Below are positions 56,307 to 64,000 of a stretch of 64,000 bases of DNA, one piece after another. Where the stretch lies: NCBI GenBank assembly GCA_963759875.1, contig CAVXBB010000005.1, positions 496,001-560,000 on the forward strand, read 5' to 3'. A program made the translations under genes and the position numbers. The stretch comes from JAFAGX01 sp963759875 (lineage in GTDB: Bacteria > Acidobacteriota > Terriglobia > Terriglobales > Acidobacteriaceae). The notes beneath the pieces were generated by a model. The model was not told the origin of the DNA and did no database searches. It saw nothing but the letters and a program-made list of their open reading frames with translations. The stretch's first letter is position 1. Every line of letters starts with the position of its first letter.

Positions 56307-59300
56307 ATGCGTCCTGCTATCAGAGCGATTTGGGGCATTCTATCCATTGTTACTGTTGCTCTACTTTCTCCATCTTTGCTGGCGCAAACCTATACCGGTC
56401 GCATCCTCGGCAATGTAGCGGACCAGAGTGGTGCCTCCATCGGTGGCGCTAACGTGACCATTACAGATGTGCAGCGCGGCATCACCCGGACCCTTACGAC
56501 CGATGCCTCTGGGTTTTATGTAGCCCCGGATCTATCTCCGGGGACATACACGGTAAGAGTTGAGGCCAAGGGCTTCAAGAGCGTGCAGAAGATAAACATT
56601 CCTGTTGAGGTGGCCAAAGACGCGCGGATTGATTTCGGACTTCAGCCAGGACAGGTTTCCGAGATGATCGAGGTTTCCGGTGAGGTGCCCTTGGTTGACG
56701 CGACCTCTTCGACACTCGGCGGAACGCTCAGTAACAAAGAAATCAATGACCTTCCTTTGAATGGACGGAATTATCAGAACCTGCTGCAACTTCGCCCGGG
56801 CGTGACCCGTTATCCAGGCGGCGGATTCTCCACCACCAGCGCGAACGGGCTGCGCGCCGAAGACAACGCATACCTCATCGACGGCCTTTACAACACCGAA
56901 CCTTTTTCCGGACAGGGCGTGATCAACGGGTCGGGAATCGTAGGCGACTCGGCAACCATTCTCCCGATTGACTCCATTCAGGAATTCAACGTTCAGCAGA
57001 ATCCTCCGGCGGAATACGGTTGGAAACCGGGAGCGATCGTCAACGTGGGATTGAAGTCCGGCACCAACACCCTGCATGGAAGCGCTTTCGCTTTCGGTCG
57101 TGATGGGGTTATGGACGCACGCAATTACTTCAATACACCTCCGGCAGCCAAGGTCAGCCGCAGCCTCGAGCAATTTGGGGCCAGCCTGGGCGGGGCCATC
57201 ATCAAAGACAAACTCTTTTTCTTTGGATCCTATGAGGGTCAGCGCTACGACATTGGAAACACGTACAGTGTCACTACGCCGTCAATGCTTGCGTTTCCGC
57301 TTGCTCCGGGAAGTACACCGAACTGCACGTCTCCGCTCCTTGCCACGGCTGACTGTAATGGCAGCATTCCCAATGCGGTTCACGATCTTTTATTGAATGG
57401 CGTCAGGATCAGCCCCGTCAGCATGAAGCTGTCCGGCTGCAATGTGGCCGGCGCTGGCATAACGGCAAGCGTTACCTGCAACGGCTCTGGTTTTCCGATT
57501 AACAACAACCCGACCATCAACTTCATTCAAGGATTCCCCAACACTGCGAACACCGACGATGTGGTCGCCAAAGTCGACTACCACTTCAACGGCAAAAATA
57601 CGGTGAGCGGCACCTATTTCTTCGGAAACAATTCAGGAACGGCCGAAGACTTTCCTGAACTACAAACGCAATGGCGCTCGCTCATACACACGCGCGCGCA
57701 AGTGGGCGGAGGAAACTGGATTTGGACGCCGAACGCACGCTGGGTGAATGAAGCTCGCGTTGGCTACAGCCGCTTGTATCAGCCGACCTTACCAGGAGAC
57801 CTCAACACTCCGGCGTCGGCTTACGGCCTCAACACCGGTGTAAGCGGTCCTTTCACCGGAGGCTTGCCGCGCATCGGATTCGCGGGTGCGTTCGTTCCCG
57901 GCCTGGGTGCCTTCAAATGGCCGAAATTTCAGGGCCCGGACACGCTTACTCAGTTCATCGATCACATCTCCTACACGGCCGGCACGCATTCGCTGAAGTT
58001 CGGTGGAGAGGTGCGACGCGACGGAGTCAGCGGCGGCGCTTTTGGCAATGCTCGGGGAAGCATCACTTTCTTGGGCGGCGTTGCGATAGCGGCGGGAGCT
58101 GGTTCAACGGCGCTGGAAGATTTTATGGCGGGAGATCCTTTCAAGGCATCGGTGCAAGTCGGCGATCCCACCCGTCAGCTTCACGATTGGGCCTATGGGG
58201 CATTCTTCCAAGACGACTGGCGGGTTAAAAGAAATCTGACAATCAATTACGGTGTGCGCTACGAGTTCAGTTCGGTCATGAAGGAAGCCCATAATCGTTT
58301 GGCGAATTTTGATCCCACTTCTCCGACCGGATTGATTCAAGTCGGCATCAACGGCGTCAGCTCTCCTTATAATTCCGATCCTAAGGATTTCGCTCCCCGC
58401 CTCGGCTTTGCCTGGGATGTCACCGGCAAAGGAAACACAGTGGTTCGCGGGGGTGGCGGCCTGATGTATGAGGTCGTGAATTGGGAATCATTTCTCGCCT
58501 TCAACAACAGCTACGGACTCACTAACATTCCTACTGGAGCCATTATTTCGGGCACGGGAACTGCAAATCAAAAGACGGCCGGAGGCAACATCACGGCCGG
58601 GAATCTGGCAATTCCCCCAGTTCTTCCCCAATGGGACAGCGGCGCTCCTTTGTATGGAAATCTGAGCGGCACCTCCATCAGCTGCGATCCGGGTGCCGCG
58701 GCACCCTGCCCCATCATGAGCGTTTCCAAGAATCTGACGACGCCCTATGTAGCGACCTACACTCTCAACATCCAGCATGCATTTTCGCCGACTATCTCGC
58801 TGGAGATCGGGTACGTGGGGAATCACGGCACAAATCTTGTCGGCATACGGGATATAAACCAGGAGGCTCTGGGCAGCAACTCGCAGGCGACTCGACCTTT
58901 CAACGCGCAATTCCCCTGGCTCAGCAACATCTTTCAGATGGGCAACTTCTACAAGTCCAACTACAACGGGCTGCAAGCCACGTTGACCTCCCGAAATTAC
59001 CACGGCCTGAGCATGGTGCTTGGCTATACCTACTCGCACTCGCTGGATGACGTGAGCGCCAACTGGGACTTCGGGGCCGGATATGGCTTGCCGCAGAATT
59101 CGTTCGACGTTGCGCGCGAGTACGCAAACAGCGACTTCGATATCCGCCATCGTTTTACGGCTTCGCTAACCTATGCCCTTCCTGGGAAAAGAGGGTCCGG
59201 CCAGTTGCTCGAAGGCTGGGAGATTAACGCCATCGCAACTATTGCAAGCCCGCAGCCTTGGGGTGTAATCGATTTGACCAGCGGTCTCGCTGGCCTCGGA

Positions 59301-59840
59301 AACCTACCCGTCAGTCCGCCGCAAGCCACGCCCCAGCGCTGGGATTTCTTTGGCAACCCACAGGATTTCAAATCGGGTCACACGCCGATCCCATTCTTTC
59401 CCGGCGGCTCCGCCAATATGCCTGCAGCCTGTAGCAGCGATGCTGCGAGCGTAGGAGCCACAGCCGAACTGGTTTCGTTTGGCTGCTTTGTAAAAGGCGG
59501 CTCAGTGCTGATCCCGCCCCCCACGGGACAGTTTGGCGCGATGGGCAGAAATATCTTTCCGGACGCAGGTTTCCGCAACCTGGATTTCTCCTTGGCCAAG
59601 AACTTCCACTTCGGCGAGCGCTTGCACGCTCAGTTCCGCGCGGAATTCTTTAACATTCTCAACCACCCGAATTTCGCAAACCCCTACGGGGGACAGAACG
59701 GCTATGGCAACAACGACCCCGTGGGCGCGCCTGCGCTTTTCGGTTGCGGGTGCGAAACACCAGACGTCGCAGCAGCAAATCCGGCCATCGGGTCGGGAGG
59801 GCCGCGCTCAATTCAACTTGGTCTGAAATTCCTTTTTTAG
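56307..59840 (+). CDS. Oar-type TonB-dependent receptor with carboxypeptidase-regulatory N-domain
   Basis: 1177 residues from the ATG at 56307 (GGGGAGG site 8 bases upstream; signal ILSIVTVALLSPSLLAQ), so an upstream ATG at 56103 is rejected. Residues about 28-115 are the carboxypeptidase-regulatory-like domain (TGRILGNVADQSGASIGGANVTITD ... TDASGFYVAPDLSPGTYTVRVEAKGFKS), followed by the plug (LGGTLSNKEINDLPLNGRNYQNLLQLRPGVTR, IDSIQEFNVQQNPPAEYGW) and the beta-barrel up to the final aromatic FLF. Imports a large or oligomeric nutrient across the outer membrane with TonB energy. The following genes (hydrolase, dehydrogenases) suggest it takes up the substrate they degrade. Confidence 0.93.
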   Translation: MRPAIRAIWGILSIVTVALLSPSLLAQTYTGRILGNVADQSGASIGGANVTITDVQRGITRTLTTDASGFYVAPDLSPGTYTVRVEAKGFKSVQKINIPVEVAKDARIDFGLQPGQVSEMIEVSGEVPLVDATSSTLGGTLSNKEINDLPLNGRNYQNLLQLRPGVTRYPGGGFSTTSANGLRAEDNAYLIDGLYNTEPFSGQGVINGSGIVGDSATILPIDSIQEFNVQQNPPAEYGWKPGAIVNVGLKSGTNTLHGSAFAFGRDGVMDARNYFNTPPAAKVSRSLEQFGASLGGAIIKDKLFFFGSYEGQRYDIGNTYSVTTPSMLAFPLAPGSTPNCTSPLLATADCNGSIPNAVHDLLLNGVRISPVSMKLSGCNVAGAGITASVTCNGSGFPINNNPTINFIQGFPNTANTDDVVAKVDYHFNGKNTVSGTYFFGNNSGTAEDFPELQTQWRSLIHTRAQVGGGNWIWTPNARWVNEARVGYSRLYQPTLPGDLNTPASAYGLNTGVSGPFTGGLPRIGFAGAFVPGLGAFKWPKFQGPDTLTQFIDHISYTAGTHSLKFGGEVRRDGVSGGAFGNARGSITFLGGVAIAAGAGSTALEDFMAGDPFKASVQVGDPTRQLHDWAYGAFFQDDWRVKRNLTINYGVRYEFSSVMKEAHNRLANFDPTSPTGLIQVGINGVSSPYNSDPKDFAPRLGFAWDVTGKGNTVVRGGGGLMYEVVNWESFLAFNNSYGLTNIPTGAIISGTGTANQKTAGGNITAGNLAIPPVLPQWDSGAPLYGNLSGTSISCDPGAAAPCPIMSVSKNLTTPYVATYTLNIQHAFSPTISLEIGYVGNHGTNLVGIRDINQEALGSNSQATRPFNAQFPWLSNIFQMGNFYKSNYNGLQATLTSRNYHGLSMVLGYTYSHSLDDVSANWDFGAGYGLPQNSFDVAREYANSDFDIRHRFTASLTYALPGKRGSGQLLEGWEINAIATIASPQPWGVIDLTSGLAGLGNLPVSPPQATPQRWDFFGNPQDFKSGHTPIPFFPGGSANMPAACSSDAASVGATAELVSFGCFVKGGSVLIPPPTGQFGAMGRNIFPDAGFRNLDFSLAKNFHFGERLHAQFRAEFFNILNHPNFANPYGGQNGYGNNDPVGAPALFGCGCETPDVAAANPAIGSGGPRSIQLGLKFLF

Positions 59841-59976
59841 GCTGGCCTGACAAGCTCCCATGTCACACCGGCCCAGCTTTGTCGCTGTGGACTTTTGAAG
59901 TTGTCATCCTGAGCGAAGCCGAGTGGTTCGCCTGAATCACTCGCTGAGTCGAAGGATCTCTGTATTTGGGCTTCAT

Positions 59977-61197
59977 ATGATAGCTACGCTCCTGATCGTA
60001 TTGACATCCTTTACAGTACTCTTCTCGACCTCCATCTGTGCCCAACAGCATCCCGAGCGCACGATCGAAGAAATTAAGACGGAAGCGATCAAGCGGGCGG
60101 AGAACGGTATGTATCCGCTCATCGGGCTTGATCCTGCCGACGTGCGGGAAGCGTTTGCCTCCATTCACAGCAAAGACAAAGACGAATGGGCCGCGGCGTT
60201 TATGGCTGTCGCAGACAAATATATGTCGGAGGCGAAACAACTGGAAGCGACAGATCCTGCCAAGGCCAACGCCGACTACGTCCGCGCCTGGCGGCTTTAT
60301 TCTTTCGGAAAGTGGCCGATACCGGCGTCGCCAAAAAAACAGGAGTCGTACGAGAAGGCGATTCAAGCGTTCCTGGCACATGCACGTTTCTGGGATCCGC
60401 CTCTCGAAGTGGTCCATATCCCGTTTGAGAATTCCGAAATCATCGGGTACCTGCGATTGCCCAAAGACAGGAAAGGCCCGGTTCCTCTAGTGATCGCCGT
60501 GAATGGACTCGATAGCCGAAAGGAGGATGTATCGGAAAGCTTTTCGACGATCACTCCTGGCGGGATCGCATTTCTCGCGGTTGATGGTCCCGGCACAGGA
60601 CAGTCTCCGGTAAAAGCAGGCCCGAATGCTGACCGCATGCTTTCGCGCGTAATCGATTATGCGCAGTCGCGCCCGGAAATCGACAAGAACCGGCTGGCCG
60701 TTCACGGGGTCAGTTGGGGCGCGTATTGGGCGACGAAGCTGGCAATCGTGGAACGTGCGAGGCTGCGCGGAACCAGCGCACAATCGCCGCCAATTGACGA
60801 ATTCTTCTCGAAGCAATTTCTTACGAAGTCGCTCCTGGGAAATCGCGAGTATTTGTTCGATCAAGTTCCGGCGCTAATGAATATTTTCGATGGCGTGACT
60901 AACGTAGATGAACTCGGTGCCGCATTAGAAAAAATGTCATTGGTAAAGCAAGGCCTGCTCGGTAAACCGATGGCACCCATGCTAGTCATTGCCGGCGTGA
61001 AAGATACGCAGGTGCCGATTTCTGATATCTATCTGCTGCTTAGCAAAGGCGACACGCCGAAAGATGCATGGATCAATCCCGCAGGGGGTCATCTTGGTCG
61101 TCAAGTAAAGGTGTGGCCTGACCCGGTGATATTCAAGCAAGTTATAATTCCGTGGCTGACGCGAACGCTTTTCGTACCAAGTGTGCCAGCAAGTTAG
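59977..61197 (+). CDS. Secreted alpha/beta hydrolase (FrsA/DUF1100-like)
   Basis: 406 residues from the ATG at 59977, which begins a signal peptide (MIATLLIVLTSFTVLFSTSICAQ); no strong ribosome-binding site. The first 130 residues are helical. The hydrolase part carries the nucleophile elbow in VHGVSWGAYWATKLAIV (GVSWG), the acid Asp in VIAGVKDTQVPIS and the His in NPAGGHLGRQ. The architecture resembles FrsA-like or 2,6-dihydroxypseudooxynicotine hydrolases acting on C-C or ester bonds. Placed between the receptor and the regulator, it may act on the imported substrate in the periplasm. The region 59890-59965 before it contains a CCTGAGCGAAGC...GTCGAAGGATCTC stretch that looks like a dispersed intergenic repeat. 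Confidence 0.8.
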   Translation: MIATLLIVLTSFTVLFSTSICAQQHPERTIEEIKTEAIKRAENGMYPLIGLDPADVREAFASIHSKDKDEWAAAFMAVADKYMSEAKQLEATDPAKANADYVRAWRLYSFGKWPIPASPKKQESYEKAIQAFLAHARFWDPPLEVVHIPFENSEIIGYLRLPKDRKGPVPLVIAVNGLDSRKEDVSESFSTITPGGIAFLAVDGPGTGQSPVKAGPNADRMLSRVIDYAQSRPEIDKNRLAVHGVSWGAYWATKLAIVERARLRGTSAQSPPIDEFFSKQFLTKSLLGNREYLFDQVPALMNIFDGVTNVDELGAALEKMSLVKQGLLGKPMAPMLVIAGVKDTQVPISDIYLLLSKGDTPKDAWINPAGGHLGRQVKVWPDPVIFKQVIIPWLTRTLFVPSVPAS

Positions 61198-61210
61198 CGC
61201 TGTGGTATTC

Positions 61211-61254
61211 TGGTCAGACCACTATACCGTAGCCGGAGTTACATGCTATAGTGG
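61211..61254. promoter_or_regulatory. Putative operator of the GntR-type regulator operon
   Basis: TGGTCAGACCA (61211-61221) is a perfect TGGT-N3-ACCA palindrome of the PdhR/LldR type. It overlaps a second, wider inverted repeat, CCACTATA (61219-61226) with TATAGTGG (61247-61254). Both lie just upstream of the FCD regulator and suggest autoregulation. Confidence 0.5.
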
Positions 61255-61277
61255 CTTGCACTTCGGGGTAACTGCAG

Positions 61278-62006
61278 ATGTATAAAGCCGTTCGCACATC
61301 CCGTCTATACGAACAAATCGTGCAGCAGATTGAAGAGTCCATTCTCAAAGGATCTCTTAAGCCCGGCGATCAGCTTCCCGCTGAACGTGAACTTGCCCAG
61401 CGATTTGGCGTAAGTCGGACAGCGGTACGCGAGGCCGTGAAGGCTCTGCGTGAAAAGGGATTGGTGGAAGCCTACTCGGGACGCGGAACTTTCATCACCA
61501 ACGGAACCACCCAAGCCATGCGCCAGTCGATCGACTGGATGATGAAAGTCGGGCAGCAGGACGGATTGCCATATCTCGTGGAAATGCGTGCCGTCGTCGA
61601 GCCGGAGATCGCAGCTCTGGCGGCAACCCGTATTGAAGAACCGCACATCGCGGCAATGCGCGAAGCCTTCAAGGTGATGGATCGTTCCCGCGAGGATCCA
61701 GCTGCATTCATCGAGGCCGATCTTGATTTCCATCTTTCGCTTGCAGAGGCAGTGGCGAATCCGCTGATCCTGTCGTTGATTGACTCCATTGTCGGGCTTC
61801 TGCGCGAGCAGAGAATGAGAATCTTCTATGTTGAAGGCGGTCCCGAGCGAGGACAGTATCATCACAATCGAATTCTGGATGCGATCGAGCAACACGATGC
61901 CGAAAAGGCACGAGCCGCGATGCGAGCGCACCTGCTGCAGGTGCGTGAGGATTCGAGGTCCAGCGAATCTCAGTTTTTGTTGAAAAACCTCGTAGCCGGA
62001 GACTGA
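61278..62006 (+). CDS. FadR-subfamily (FCD) GntR transcriptional regulator
   Basis: 242 residues. N-terminal wHTH YEQIVQQIEESILKGSLKPGDQLPAERELAQRFGVSRTAVREAVKALREKGLVEAYSGRGTFI, then an all-helical FCD ligand domain (LVEMRAVVEPEIAALAATRIEE ... DLDFHLSLAEAVANPLILSLIDSIVGLL ... HHNRILDAIEQHDAEKARAAMRAHL) whose conserved Asp/His residues bind a metal and a carboxylate. Such proteins repress catabolic operons until a hydroxy- or keto-acid binds. First gene of an operon with the dehydrogenases behind it; its stop touches the next ATG. Confidence 0.92.
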   Translation: MYKAVRTSRLYEQIVQQIEESILKGSLKPGDQLPAERELAQRFGVSRTAVREAVKALREKGLVEAYSGRGTFITNGTTQAMRQSIDWMMKVGQQDGLPYLVEMRAVVEPEIAALAATRIEEPHIAAMREAFKVMDRSREDPAAFIEADLDFHLSLAEAVANPLILSLIDSIVGLLREQRMRIFYVEGGPERGQYHHNRILDAIEQHDAEKARAAMRAHLLQVREDSRSSESQFLLKNLVAGD

Positions 62007-62903
62007 ATGGCAAATCTCGGCTTTGTCGGGCTTGGAACTATGGGCGGGCAGATGGTTAGTCGTCTGCTCAGCAAAGGCCACACAGTTACCGGCTACAACC
62101 GTACGCGTTCCAAAGCGCAATGGCTGATCGACAAGGGTATGCGATGGGCGGATTCTCCCCGGGCGGTGGCTGCAGCCAGCGATGTCACGTTCGCGATGGT
62201 TACGAACTCGGCCGCCTTGGCCGCCATTATGGAAGGTCCTGATGGACTGCTCGCCGGACTCGGTGCCGGCAAGATTTTTTCCGATATCAGTACCGTCAGT
62301 CCCAACGTCAGCCGCGCCTTTGCAGCTAAGGTTCGGGAGAAAGGCGCTGACATGCTGGACTCGCCTGTATCCGGCAGTGTCATCACCCTGCAGGAAGGCA
62401 AGCTTTCGGTGATGGTTGCCGGGCGGCGGGAATCTTTCGAACGCATTAAGCCGATTCTCCAGGACATCGGGCCGAAAGTGACCTACGTCGGCGATAACGG
62501 TCTCGCGCTCGTTTTGAAGATTGCCGTGAACCTGAATCTCGCTACGCAGATGATGGCTTTTTCGGAGGGCGTTCTCCTGGCAGAAAAGAGCGGGATCGCC
62601 AGAGAAATCGCAGTAGAAGTTTTCACCCACAGCGCAGTCGCATCTCCGATGATTCAGTATCGCGGGCCCTTTGTCCTGCGGCAGCCGGAAGAAGCCTGGT
62701 TTGACGTGAACATGATGCAAAAGGACATGCTGTTGGCGATGGAACTTGGCCGACAGGTTGATGTGCCTCTGCCCACGACTGCGGTGAGCAATGAATTTCT
62801 CACCGCGGCCCGGGGGATGGGGTTGGCGAAGCTGGATTTTGCATGTGTGTTTGATGTTCTGGCCCGAATGTCAGGAATTACCGATGGTGGCTTAAGCCAA
62901 TGA
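62007..62903 (+). CDS. NAD-dependent beta-hydroxyacid dehydrogenase (HIBADH/GarR family)
   Basis: 298 residues. N-terminal NAD motif LGFVGLGTMGGQMVSRLLSKGH, substrate-binding region DSPVSGSVITLQEGKLSVMVAG, catalytic Lys in GLALVLKIAVNLNLATQMMAFSEGVLLAEKSGI and a C-terminal helical domain. Family members oxidise 3-hydroxyisobutyrate, tartronate semialdehyde or similar beta-hydroxyacids. The substrate cannot be told. ATG directly follows the regulator's stop codon, and its own stop overlaps the next start (ATGA). Confidence 0.9.
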   Translation: MANLGFVGLGTMGGQMVSRLLSKGHTVTGYNRTRSKAQWLIDKGMRWADSPRAVAAASDVTFAMVTNSAALAAIMEGPDGLLAGLGAGKIFSDISTVSPNVSRAFAAKVREKGADMLDSPVSGSVITLQEGKLSVMVAGRRESFERIKPILQDIGPKVTYVGDNGLALVLKIAVNLNLATQMMAFSEGVLLAEKSGIAREIAVEVFTHSAVASPMIQYRGPFVLRQPEEAWFDVNMMQKDMLLAMELGRQVDVPLPTTAVSNEFLTAARGMGLAKLDFACVFDVLARMSGITDGGLSQ

Positions 62904-63898
62904 GCATTGCCGCGAACCAGCCCGTGACAAAATCGGCAATTAACGTCGAGCTGTGGCTTCGTATCTATCGCCAGATGGTTCGTATTCGTGTCTTTGAAGA
63001 ACACGTCAACCAACTCTACACGCGTGCTCTGATGCCTGGTCTGGCGCATTTGTACACCGGTGAGGAAGCCGTGGCGGTTGGGGTTTGTGAGGCGCTGCGC
63101 AAGGATGATTACATCACCAGCACCCATCGTGGTCACGGACATTGCCTGGCGAAGGGCGCGTCTCCAGATCGCATGTTTGCTGAGTTGCTCGGCAAGGAAG
63201 CCGGATACTGCCGCGGCAAGGGTGGTTCCATGCACATTGCCGATCCGGATACAGGGAATTTAGGCGCAAACGCGATTGTGGCCGGCAGTGTGGGAATCGC
63301 AACCGGGGCTGCGCTTTCCGCCAAGCGTCTTGGCACAGATCGGGTTGCGGTTTGCTTTTTCGGCGAGGGTGCGCTGGGACAAGGGGTGCTGTACGAAGTC
63401 ATGAACATCGCCCAGCTCTGGAAGCTTCCTGTTCTCTACGCCTGCGAAAACAATCTCTACACCGAATACACGCATTACACGGAAACGACCGCCGGTGATA
63501 TCAGTGCGCGTGGGGCGGCATTCGGATTGCAAACTGAAACCATAGATGGGCAGGACGTTCGTGCAGTGTACGCGGCATCGAAAAGGCTGATCGAGCGCCC
63601 GCGGGGCGGTGATGGTCCAGCTTTTCTCTTGTGCAACACCTATCGCTACCACGGTCATCACGTTGGCGACATTAATCGCGAATACTACCGGTCGAAATCG
63701 GAAGAGCAACATTGGAAGAGCGAGCGTGATCCGATCCCATTGCTTTCCGACTGGCTGAACAGCGAGGGCGCAGCGGAGCCCGAGGTTTTTGCCCGCATTC
63801 AGTCCGAAGTCGAATCTGAAATGGAAGCCGCCGTCAACTTTGCGGTGAATGCTCCCTATCCCGCTCCCGAGGAAGTGGATCAGGATGTCTACGCCTGA
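62900..63898 (+). CDS. 2-oxoacid/acetoin dehydrogenase E1 component, alpha subunit
   Basis: 332 residues. Thiamine-diphosphate enzyme of the PDH-E1-alpha/AcoA type: YRQMVRIRVFEEHVNQLYTRALMPGLAHLYTGEEAVAVG at the start, GRGHCLAKG-type region (STHRGHGHCLAKGAS), HIADPDTGNLGANAIVAGSVGIATGAAL and the ThDP motif CFFGEGALGQGVLYEVMNIAQLWKLPVLYACENN (G-E-G ... NN). Decarboxylates a 2-oxoacid or cleaves acetoin and passes the product to a lipoyl E2, which must lie beyond the window. The E1 beta gene overlaps by 14 bases. Confidence 0.93.
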   Translation: MSIAANQPVTKSAINVELWLRIYRQMVRIRVFEEHVNQLYTRALMPGLAHLYTGEEAVAVGVCEALRKDDYITSTHRGHGHCLAKGASPDRMFAELLGKEAGYCRGKGGSMHIADPDTGNLGANAIVAGSVGIATGAALSAKRLGTDRVAVCFFGEGALGQGVLYEVMNIAQLWKLPVLYACENNLYTEYTHYTETTAGDISARGAAFGLQTETIDGQDVRAVYAASKRLIERPRGGDGPAFLLCNTYRYHGHHVGDINREYYRSKSEEQHWKSERDPIPLLSDWLNSEGAAEPEVFARIQSEVESEMEAAVNFAVNAPYPAPEEVDQDVYA

Positions 63899-64000
63899 GG
63901 CCAGAACGCGTGAACTCACGTTTGCGCAGGCCATCCGCGAAGCGCTTGCCGAAGAGATGCGCCGGGATTCGCGCGTTTGTATTTTTGGCGAAGACGTAGC
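63885..64000 (+). CDS. 2-oxoacid/acetoin dehydrogenase E1 component, beta subunit, 3' end outside window
   Basis: The first 38 residues are present: MSTPEARTRELTFAQAIREA and LAEEMRRDSRVCIFGEDVA. LTFxxAIREALxEEMxRDxxVxxxGEDV is the standard opening of E1 beta subunits (PdhB/AcoB). The ATG has an AGGA site and overlaps the end of the alpha gene by 14 bases. It completes the E1 heterotetramer with the alpha subunit. Confidence 0.92.
   Translation, partial: MSTPEARTRELTFAQAIREALAEEMRRDSRVCIFGEDV

Noticed and set aside
61305..62720. Minus-strand open frame of 471 codons
   Set aside because: Covers the regulator and dehydrogenase genes in antisense; His/Arg/Cys-rich composition typical of a shadow.
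1..64000. CRISPR array
   Set aside because: No regularly spaced direct repeats with unique spacers were seen; the REP-like copies and the sigma-54 dyads are dispersed and not spaced as an array.

Overview
The window looks like chromosome from a soil-type member of the Acidobacteriota. Supporting signs are a large TonB-dependent receptor with an N-terminal carboxypeptidase-regulatory domain, many tiny lineage-style Zn-ribbon or secreted proteins, a REP-associated tyrosine transposase relic, numerous sigma-54-type promoters and moderately high GC. This assignment is inference from gene style; no 16S gene is present.

Left part (1-23.9 kb), chromosomal backbone: an RND-type efflux adaptor and TolC-like channel, a STAS protein, a cassette of five tiny ORFs, a nucleotide-sugar dehydrogenase, a glycolipid-type operon (GT2, ArnT-like GT39, lipoprotein-sorting-like protein), a TonB-family protein, a UPF0104-type flippase, a radical SAM enzyme, a DedA protein, and a PPK2 kinase plus DUF4010 membrane protein. 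At least eight of these units carry a GG-N10-GC (-24/-12) sigma-54 promoter preceded by one recurrent 16-bp dyad (consensus TGCCYGAATNNGGGCA) 51-81 bp upstream. I read this as one enhancer-binding-protein regulon whose activator is not in the window.

Middle part (23,977-46,846): a putative 22.9-kb genomic island at the 3' end of ssrA (tmRNA), bounded by a 24-bp direct repeat of the tmRNA 3' end, with a second repeat pair just inside both ends and no recognisable integrase. It carries secreted phosphoesterases, a nucleotide-transporter/HEAT fusion, relics, and a Calvin-Benson-Bassham block: histidine phosphatase, a fusion regulator (Rossmann domain + sigma-54 AAA+ + Fis HTH), cupredoxin-like protein, CBS protein, ferredoxin-NADP reductase-like protein, form I red-type RuBisCO large and small subunits, CbbX, phosphoribulokinase and a DUF6789-like membrane protein. 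A sigma-54 promoter with two copies of a new palindrome lies between the fusion regulator and the cbb genes, so CO2 fixation here appears to be controlled by a redox- or nucleotide-sensing sigma-54 activator rather than by the usual CbbR.

Right part (46.8-64 kb): intact ssrA, tRNA-Ser(GCU), a decayed RAYT transposase between inverted REP-like repeats with another copy 2.6 kb away, a Crp/Fnr regulator, gltB with a LysR gene behind it, then a probable catabolic locus: TonB receptor, alpha/beta hydrolase, FCD-type GntR regulator, beta-hydroxyacid dehydrogenase and the E1 alpha and (partial) E1 beta subunits of a 2-oxoacid/acetoin-type dehydrogenase. TGGT-N3-ACCA-like operators precede both the receptor and the regulator operon.
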